A DNA stretch of 55,140 bases. It comes from Thiobacillus denitrificans. Lineage in GTDB: Bacteria; Pseudomonadota; Gammaproteobacteria; Burkholderiales; Thiobacillaceae. Below, piece by piece: positions 49,680 to 55,140 of this stretch. Location of the stretch: contig DYIY01000020.1 in the NCBI GenBank assembly GCA_020723405.1, positions 1 to 55,140 of the forward strand, given 5' to 3'. Below the pieces are notes generated by a model. That model was not told the DNA's origin. It ran no database searches and was given only the letters and a program-made list of their open reading frames with translations. Each line of letters begins with the position of its first letter. The stretch's first letter is position 1. A program made the translations under genes and the position numbers.

Positions 49680-50588
49680 TCAGGGGTCCGGTTCCATCCG
49701 TCCGGCCAGGATGGCGCGCACCCAGTCCAGGTGCGGGGCCACCAGGGTGGCACCGGCCAGGGCCCCGTAACGGGTCTTGCTGCAATGGGCAGGTTTGCCG
49801 GCTGCATCCTTGTCACAGGAGGCGGGGGTACTGCCATTGAAGGCCGCAATGGCCAGCACTTCCGGCTGTCCTTCCATTTCCAGAAAGAGGGGGCAACCCG
49901 AATCACCAAAGGCAAGCTGGGCTTCCCCTGGCACCCAACGGGAGGCCGGTCGGGGCCCGCGGAACACCTGACTGCGGGCCGGCGGGGCATCGTAGGTGAA
50001 AAGGAGCATCTCGTCCCGCCCGCTGCCCTCGTCATCGGCGAGCAGCTTTTCGATGCGGTTGTGCCCCCGGCGCAGGATGCCCGGATCGGGCTTGACCGTG
50101 ACCGCGCCCGTGGTGGGATCGGCAACCGCCCCATACCCGGCAAAACTGAAGGTCGTGTTGCCGGACGGCGGCTTGGTGGTCAGAGGAAAGGGGTGCACCG
50201 ACTCCGGTGCCACGCCCGCCAGGCGGACGAGTGCCAGGTCGTCATGCCAGCCGAAGCTGTCGTCCCGGGCCGTATTGCCGCTCAGGTAATCAGGATGGAT
50301 GTGCACGGCTTCGGCAGGCACCACCACCACCCCTTCCTGGGGCAGGTTGAAGCGCAGCCGGATGCGTCCAGGGGCGAAACGGTTGCGGAACACCACGTGG
50401 GCCGCGGTGAGCACATGGCGCTCATCGATCAGCACGCCGCTGTACGTGCCGCCGCCTTCCGGGGTGATGGCCACCACACCGCCCCAGACGCTGCCCGTTT
50501 CGTCCCAGTCCACCACCTCTCCGCCCACCACGGCCAGCCCCGGGACGGCGAACAAGGAGAGGACAAGGGTGACGATCAGTCGGCGCAT
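49680..50588 (-). CDS. Secreted trypsin-like (S1) serine protease
   Basis: A 302-residue protease with signal peptide (cleavage after GLA, about residue 19). The catalytic triad is visible: H64 in LTAAHVV, D117 in HDDLALVRL and S230 in FGDSGCPLF. The GDSGGP motif reads GDSGCP, with Cys for the second Gly, next to the oxyanion hole; two further cysteines near the end (about 257 and 269) could pair with it. Pre-catalytic residues AVVGGEVV suggest activation cleavage as in trypsin. It has no evident operon partner; the nuclease gene lies 92 bp downstream. Confidence 0.87.
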   Translation of the reverse strand: MRRLIVTLVLSLFAVPGLAVVGGEVVDWDETGSVWGGVVAITPEGGGTYSGVLIDERHVLTAAHVVFRNRFAPGRIRLRFNLPQEGVVVVPAEAVHIHPDYLSGNTARDDSFGWHDDLALVRLAGVAPESVHPFPLTTKPPSGNTTFSFAGYGAVADPTTGAVTVKPDPGILRRGHNRIEKLLADDEGSGRDEMLLFTYDAPPARSQVFRGPRPASRWVPGEAQLAFGDSGCPLFLEMEGQPEVLAIAAFNGSTPASCDKDAAGKPAHCSKTRYGALAGATLVAPHLDWVRAILAGRMEPDP

Positions 50589-50638
50589 GGTGCAAGCGAA
50601 GCTGTCAGGGGACGGCAGGATTATCCTCCGACAGGGCC

Positions 50639-50667
50639 AAAAAAACGGGCCGCACCCAGGCGGCCCG
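50639..50667 (-). terminator. Terminator of the nine-heme cytochrome gene
   Basis: On the minus strand CGGGCCGC and GCGGCCCG pair around a six-base loop, followed by seven T. It lies 24 bp past the cytochrome stop codon. Confidence 0.87.
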
Positions 50668-50690
50668 CAGTGGCAGATGGGCGCGACGGA

Positions 50691-52424
50691 TCAGTCGTCG
50701 CCGTCCGGACCGTTGTGGCAGTCGTAGCAACCGACTTTCTGGCCTGCCGTGTAGGTGATGGACTGGTTGTCCTCCACGTTGAAGGTCTTGGTCTTCTTCA
50801 CCTTGGACAAGTCGCTGCCCCGATAGTCGGCACCGTGGCAATAAGCGCACTCGCCAGTGTCATGCTCATCGACGTAATCATGGTGCTTGTCCACCCACTT
50901 GCTGCCGATGGTGTGCATGCCGTGGGGCCCGCCATCCTTGGTGGTGGGCACGGAGGCGTGGCAGGTGGTGCACTCGGTGATGGTGCCGGCATAGCCCTGG
51001 AGACCGACGGCCAGGACATTGTCGTTGTCGTGGGAGCTCGGATACTCGGCGTGGGTGGAGCCGTGGCAGCCTTCGCACTGGACGTTGCCGTGGCCCTTGC
51101 TGAACCGGTACAGGCTGAAGCCGGTGGAGGGCACGTTGGCATTGGTGGCAAAGCGCTGGTCCAGCCACACCTTCAGGATGCCCGTGTTGCTGACGGCGGA
51201 GGTTTCCCGCACGCCGTCGTGGTGGCAGGCCTGGCAATTGGGCTGGCTCAGCCAGCCGGTGCGGGTGGTGCTGCCCACGTTGGCCATGGTGGAGTGGCAG
51301 CTCTGGCAATTCATGGAGAAGTTGCCGCTGCTGTCTTTTGCATCACCCATGGCGCCGCGCAGACACTTGGTTTCCGAACCGGGGTGGCACTGGTAGCAGG
51401 CGGTGCGATTGTTGATGCTGTCCAACGGGAGCTTGGTGACCGGATCCTTCACCAGGGCGTGCTTCTTGTGCATGGCGGTGGTCAGGGCCGAGATGCCGGT
51501 GACGCCGGTGCCGGGCAGTGCGTTGGAGCCGTGACAACCCGCGCACAGGATGGGGGTGCCCGCATCGGCCGTGGGCAGCAGGCCGGTGCTCAGGTAGCCC
51601 ATGGTGGCCAGTGCATTCCTGTACGTACGTTGCTTGATGTGCTTGTCGTCGTGGCGCTTGAGGATGTTCCGCCGGAAATCCTTTTCCGGATCCGGGTCGT
51701 TGACCCAGCCGGTGCGCGGTTTGGCGGCAGGACCTGAAGTAGATGCGTGGCAGGCCGTGCAGGTCATTTCATCGGACACCGGCAGGACCACTTTGGCTTC
51801 GGCCAACGTGGTCCCGCTGCTGTTCTTGGCGACCACCTTGACCATCGGATAGGTGTTCTTGGTCATGTTGTCGTCGTAGGGGGTGATGGGAATGCCGTCG
51901 GCGTAGAAGAGGCTGTTCGTGCTGTCCACGGCCATGGCCTGGGCGGAGAACGATGCCATGGAATAACCGGCCAGGCCCATGTCCGGGGCGGGATTGGCGC
52001 CATACAATGGCTCCACGTATTGCCAGAAGTTGGTTTTCGTGGAAGAAATGCTGTTCACCGAACCGGCGGTATCGGCCACGGCTTCAAATGTGACGGTCAC
52101 GCCGGAGGTCACCAGATCACCGGAACTGGAATTGATCAACTGGGCCCGCAGGTTGTTGAAGGGGGGCAGGATTGAAAAGACCGAGTAGTCGGCGTCCATG
52201 CAATGCATGCCGAGATCGTTCCACGCCACCAGGGCGTAGGTCGTGGTGGCCGCTGCGCCGACCGAGCCGGACTTTACCTTGGCTTTCGCTTTGGCTTTCG
52301 CCTTGGACGCCTTTTCCATTTTCGTTGTCTTGTGCTGGTCGGCGTCGCCTGCCAGAGCAGAAGGCGGACAAGCCAGCGCGAGGGGCGCCAGCAGCGCCAG
52401 CAGTTTCAAACCAAGGTGTTTCAT
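50691..52424 (-). CDS. Nine-heme periplasmic c-type cytochrome
   Basis: A 577-residue exported protein with a signal peptide (cleavage after SALA, about residue 24) and nine CxxCH heme sites: CTACH, CAGCH, CYQCH, CQSCH, CQACH, CEGCH, CTTCH, CAYCH and CYDCH. All are in the last 370 residues. Between signal and the heme part lies a strongly basic Lys/Ala stretch (KASKAKAKAKAKVKSG) and a beta-type domain (YALVAWNDLGMHCMDADYSVFSILPP, about 70-200). Such cytochromes carry electrons across or out of the periplasm. GGAGG before ATG 52424 fixes the start. No oxidoreductase partner is adjacent, so the redox partner is unknown. Confidence 0.86.
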   Translation of the reverse strand: MKHLGLKLLALLAPLALACPPSALAGDADQHKTTKMEKASKAKAKAKAKVKSGSVGAAATTTYALVAWNDLGMHCMDADYSVFSILPPFNNLRAQLINSSSGDLVTSGVTVTFEAVADTAGSVNSISSTKTNFWQYVEPLYGANPAPDMGLAGYSMASFSAQAMAVDSTNSLFYADGIPITPYDDNMTKNTYPMVKVVAKNSSGTTLAEAKVVLPVSDEMTCTACHASTSGPAAKPRTGWVNDPDPEKDFRRNILKRHDDKHIKQRTYRNALATMGYLSTGLLPTADAGTPILCAGCHGSNALPGTGVTGISALTTAMHKKHALVKDPVTKLPLDSINNRTACYQCHPGSETKCLRGAMGDAKDSSGNFSMNCQSCHSTMANVGSTTRTGWLSQPNCQACHHDGVRETSAVSNTGILKVWLDQRFATNANVPSTGFSLYRFSKGHGNVQCEGCHGSTHAEYPSSHDNDNVLAVGLQGYAGTITECTTCHASVPTTKDGGPHGMHTIGSKWVDKHHDYVDEHDTGECAYCHGADYRGSDLSKVKKTKTFNVEDNQSITYTAGQKVGCYDCHNGPDGDD

Positions 52425-52440
52425 GGTGACCTCCGGTAAA

Positions 52441-52485
52441 GGGTCCGACATGGGTCGGCAAAAAAACCATGGCCCTTGCCGGACC
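52441..52485 (-). promoter_or_regulatory. Leader with alternative hairpins before the cytochrome
   Basis: On the minus strand, two CCATGG boxes (one just beyond the interval, near 52488) can pair and are followed by seven T, a weak terminator-like form. GGGTCCG and CGGACCC (52441-52447 and 52479-52485) can pair instead and enclose the T run. The forms exclude each other, as in attenuators. The structure is short and may be chance. Confidence 0.35.
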
Positions 52486-52668
52486 CATGGATTTGTCCAA
52501 GGTAGGTGTAAAAAAAGCACACGTCAAGAAACATGGGTATTCGCATCGGCCTCCCCGATGCACCTCCCCGAACCCCTGCAACATGGATCGGCAGGCATGC
52601 TCATGGGGGCAGAAGCGGCATTGAATTTCATCGCGTTTTGGCTCATTATGATGTAAAGAATGCACACG

Positions 52669-53553
52669 ATGAACAAAAAACTGGATATGAACGCCAACAC
52701 ACAAGTGCTGTTGTCCACCCCCCCGGCCCTGCTTCAGGCAACCCAGCGTCTCCTGAGGCCCCTGGCGCGCCTGCTCATGAGCTTCGGCGTGAACTACCAG
52801 GGTTTCGCCAACCTGGCCAAAGGCGTATTCGTCGACGTGGCAGCCCGTGATTTTCCGGATGGTGGTGCTCCCATCACTGACAGCCAGGTGAGCATCCTGT
52901 CCGGTGTCCATCGCCGTGAAGTCAAGCGGCTGCGGGCGGAAATGCTCCAGCAGCGCATTCCCTCCAGCGTCGTGTCCATGGGCGGCCAGGTGGTGGCCCG
53001 CTGGTGCGCCGATCCCGCTTTCCTCGATGCCCAGCGCCGCCCGGCCCCTTTGCCCCGGCTGGCCAGCAAGGGGGGCGACCTCTCCTTCGAACGCCTGGTG
53101 GAGAGCGTCAGCAAGGACGTGCGCTCCCGCGCCGTTCTGGAGGAATGGCTGCGGCTCGGGGTGGCCTACCTGGATGACCAGGATCGGGTCAATCTCGTCG
53201 AACACGCCTTCATTCCGGCCCGGGGCCTGGATGAAAAGGCATTCTTCCTGGGCAAGAACATCGGCGACCACCTTTCCGCCAGCAGTCGCAACCTGATGGA
53301 GGCTGTCCCCCCGTTTCTGGAACGTTGCGTCTATTACGACGGACTGAGCCAGGAGTCCATCGACAAATTGCGCGACCTGACCCGGGAACTGGCCGTATCC
53401 GCCCTGCAGGAAGTCAACCGCCGTGCCCTGGAGTTGCAGGAAGCGGATGCTTCCCGGGGCCAGGGCGATCAACGTATGACCTTTGGCGTCTACTACTACG
53501 CCGAACCCACCGGGTCGGGTCGCGATACACCGGGCAGCAACCCGACGGCCTGA
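52669..53553 (+). CDS. DUF6502 family helix-turn-helix protein
   Basis: A 294-residue cytoplasmic protein matching DUF6502: LLRPLARLLMSFGVNYQGFANLAKGVFVDVAARDF near the N-terminus, then ITDSQVSILSGVHRREVKRLRAEM, a likely winged-helix DNA-binding unit, and a helical C-terminus (about 175-270). Its function has not been established; a regulatory role is inferred from the HTH. ATG 52669 has AAAGA eight bases upstream, better than 52660. The repeat-rich DUF5666 gene follows 32 bp later, so the two form an operon. Confidence 0.8.
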   Translation: MNKKLDMNANTQVLLSTPPALLQATQRLLRPLARLLMSFGVNYQGFANLAKGVFVDVAARDFPDGGAPITDSQVSILSGVHRREVKRLRAEMLQQRIPSSVVSMGGQVVARWCADPAFLDAQRRPAPLPRLASKGGDLSFERLVESVSKDVRSRAVLEEWLRLGVAYLDDQDRVNLVEHAFIPARGLDEKAFFLGKNIGDHLSASSRNLMEAVPPFLERCVYYDGLSQESIDKLRDLTRELAVSALQEVNRRALELQEADASRGQGDQRMTFGVYYYAEPTGSGRDTPGSNPTA

Positions 53554-53585
53554 GCCGTCGTTATTTGCAACAGGCAGGAGCCCGT

Positions 53586-55140
53586 ATGAAGCCACGCGCC
53601 CTGCTTCCCCTTGTTTTGGCCCTTGGGATCGGCCCGGTCTGGGGCAATCCCTGCGCCTACATTCCCGACACCCCCGGTTTGCGTCTGGAAGCCTGGCAAG
53701 CCCTGGGCGGCATCGGCGGAACAGGCCATGATGCCGATGGCTCGGGCATGGGCGGCACCGGCGTGCAGGCCGACGGCGGCATGGGCGGCACCGGCAAGCA
53801 GGCCGGTAGCGGGATGGGTGGCACCGGCAAGCAGGCCGGTAGCGGCATGGGCGGCACCGGCAAGCAGGCCGACGGCGGCATGGGTGGCACCGGCAAGCAG
53901 GCCGACAGCGGCATGGGCGGCACCGGCAAGCAGGCCGACGGCGGCATGGGCGGCACCGGCAAGCAGGCCGACAGCGGCATGGGCGGCACCGGCAAGCAGG
54001 CTGACGGCGGCATGGGCGGCACCGGCAAGCAGGCTGATGGCGGCATGGGTGGCACCGGCAAGCAGGCTGACGGCGGCATGGGCGGCACGGGAGTGGTGGG
54101 GATCATCACCGGTTTCGGCAGCATCTGCGTAGGCGGGGTCGAGTTGCATTACGACGGGGATACGCCAGTGCAGATTGACGGCCGGCCAGGCAAGGTCGAG
54201 CAACTGGCTGTGGGTCAGATCGTGGGCGTGGAGGCCCTGGGCCACGGGGAGTCCATGCAGGCCGTGCACATCAATGTCCAACATGCGGTCACCGGGCCCG
54301 TGAGTTGGGTGTCTTCCAGCGGTGAGACCATGGTGGTCCTGGGCCAGGTGGTCAAAGCCAGCAAGAGCGACACCGCCGGGCTTCCCCCGGGCCAGGGTAT
54401 CCAGGTGGGCGATCCGGTAAGGATCAGCGGATTGCGTGGAGCGGATGGCAGCATCCAGGCCACGCGCGTGGACCCGGGGCATCCTGCCGACCCCCTGACC
54501 GTCACCGGCGTGGTGGAAGGCCAGGCGGGCAAGAGTCTGGTCATCGGCGGTCTGGCCGTACAGACCGATGAGCCGGTGGCGCCGGGCACCAGCGTTCAGA
54601 TCACGGGAGCTCTGGAAAAGGGGGTCATGAAGGCCGAGCAAGTGAAGGTTGACCCGGAACTCTCCTTCTCCAAGGGCGTGGATCGTGTGCTGCTGCAAGG
54701 GGTGGTGCGGGATTCCGGCGATGGCCGCTCCCTGTCCCTGGGCTATGCCCGCGTCCAGGCTCCGGTTGACAAGCTCGGAGAAGCCGGCGTGCGGGCAGGG
54801 CAGGTTGTCCGGGTCGAGGCTGTCCGCCGCCCGGATGGTGCCCTGGATGCCAAACGCCTGGACGTGACGCCTCCTCCCAGGCTCGGTGATGTGCCGGCAG
54901 GGATTCCCCGCGTGGCACCGGGCAAAGGAACCCCGGGCCGGGTGTCTGGTGGCGCACGGGGAAGCAAGCCGGACCGGTCGGGCCGCTCGGAAGCCCGGGG
55001 ACAACAGGAGGAGGGCGACAAACCCCATAAACAGCGTCTTCTGGAGGCTAGGGACAAACCGGAGCACCACAAACCCGAAACCGAGGCGCCCGAGGTGGAG
55101 AAACCCGAGGTGGAGAAACCCGAGGTGGAGAAACCCGAGG
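53586..55140 (+). CDS. DUF5666-type exported repeat protein (partial)
   Basis: The frame is open from ATG 53586, with AGGAG eight bases upstream, to the window edge, giving 518 residues so far. A signal peptide (about 1-20, ending VWG) is followed by about ten 11-residue repeats of the form GMGGTGKQADG. Then come DUF5666 OB-like units (GIITGFGSICVGGVELHYD; VTGPVSWVSSSGETMVVLGQVV; VTGVVEGQAGKSLVIGGLAVQ; LLQGVVRDSGDGRSLSLGYARVQ). The C-terminus turns Lys/Glu/Pro-rich and ends in tandem EVEKP units. It is likely periplasmic or surface-bound; the function is unknown. Confidence 0.8.
   Translation, partial: MKPRALLPLVLALGIGPVWGNPCAYIPDTPGLRLEAWQALGGIGGTGHDADGSGMGGTGVQADGGMGGTGKQAGSGMGGTGKQAGSGMGGTGKQADGGMGGTGKQADSGMGGTGKQADGGMGGTGKQADSGMGGTGKQADGGMGGTGKQADGGMGGTGKQADGGMGGTGVVGIITGFGSICVGGVELHYDGDTPVQIDGRPGKVEQLAVGQIVGVEALGHGESMQAVHINVQHAVTGPVSWVSSSGETMVVLGQVVKASKSDTAGLPPGQGIQVGDPVRISGLRGADGSIQATRVDPGHPADPLTVTGVVEGQAGKSLVIGGLAVQTDEPVAPGTSVQITGALEKGVMKAEQVKVDPELSFSKGVDRVLLQGVVRDSGDGRSLSLGYARVQAPVDKLGEAGVRAGQVVRVEAVRRPDGALDAKRLDVTPPPRLGDVPAGIPRVAPGKGTPGRVSGGARGSKPDRSGRSEARGQQEEGDKPHKQRLLEARDKPEHHKPETEAPEVEKPEVEKPEVEKPE
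53707..54090 (+). repeat. 33-bp in-frame tandem repeat (GMGGTGKQADG)
   Basis: About ten 33-bp units encode GMGGTG(K/V)QA(D/G)(G/S). Units differ mainly at the last two codons and by silent changes. They lie entirely inside the DUF5666 gene. Confidence 0.9.
55092..55140 (+). repeat. 15-bp in-frame tandem repeat (EVEKP)
   Basis: Three identical copies of GAGGTGGAGAAACCC and the start of a fourth run to the window edge, in frame with the DUF5666 gene. Identical copies suggest recent slippage expansion. Confidence 0.85.

Noticed and set aside
53707-54090. Regularly spaced repeats that resemble a CRISPR array
   Set aside because: The units are contiguous 33-bp codon repeats in frame with a secreted protein; there are no spacers and no cas genes.
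53611-54132. A plus-strand frame of AAWAAPASRPT-type repeats
   Set aside because: It is the out-of-frame reading of the GMGGTGKQADG repeat; the frame from 53586 has a signal peptide, a ribosome site and DUF5666 units.

Overview
The window looks like chromosome from a GC-rich betaproteobacterium. It has PEP-CTERM proteins, an EpsA-type LuxR regulator, an RNase E/RluC pair and many c-type cytochromes. Flavocytochrome c sulfide dehydrogenase, a sulfide:quinone reductase-like flavoprotein and rhodanese point to a sulfur-oxidising, biofilm-forming member of the Rhodocyclales or Nitrosomonadales type. The lineage is inferred from gene content only. I see no tRNA, rRNA, CRISPR array, transposase or phage genes. 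Bases 1-197 hold no gene I can support.

Layout. (1) 0.2-3.3 kb, minus strand: truncated hemoglobin, DUF302 protein, rhodanese, heme lipoprotein and SLAC1/TehA-type channel. They form one operon behind an ATAAGCA palindrome. (2) 3.4-4.4 kb: a secreted pappalysin-type metalloprotease. (3) 4.5-8.7 kb, minus strand: monoheme cytochrome, FccB, diheme cytochrome, a second DUF302 protein and an SQR-like flavoprotein, behind a consensus sigma-54 promoter. (4) 9.0-9.95 kb: wreckage of a cytochrome bd operon (CydP fused to the CydA tail; CydB head and tail only), still behind a second perfect sigma-54 promoter. (5) 10.1-15.15 kb, plus strand: a sigma-54 activator with a Cys-rich PAS region, a B12/radical SAM protein, an anthranilate phosphoribosyltransferase-like protein and a Rieske protein. 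(6) 15.1-21.1 kb: a PEP-CTERM protein, rne, rluC and epsA. (7) 21.6-42.7 kb, plus strand: a large surface-export locus with a PEP-CTERM protein, PstS-like protein, two-partner secretion (TPS) transporter, 3520-residue filamentous hemagglutinin, DUF2341-lectin-ExbB fusion, ExbD, TonB, porin, ankyrin protein and coiled-coil protein. (8) 42.8-50.6 kb: parvulin, CBS-GGDEF protein, two more PEP-CTERM proteins, an ExeM/NucH nuclease and a trypsin-like protease. (9) 50.7-55.1 kb: a nine-heme cytochrome, a DUF6502 protein and a repeat-rich DUF5666 protein that runs off the window.

How it fits together. Regions 3-5 look like one regulatory unit. The activator is divergent from two minus-strand sigma-54 promoters that share the unusual sequence TTGCTAAATG(G/C)C. 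Region 7 joins a TPS pathway to its own ExbB-ExbD-TonB motor and porin, an arrangement I do not recognise as a characterised system. It is the best candidate for new biology, followed by the region 5 operon. Two dispersed palindromic repeat families punctuate the window, and one copy lies in frame inside the radical SAM gene.
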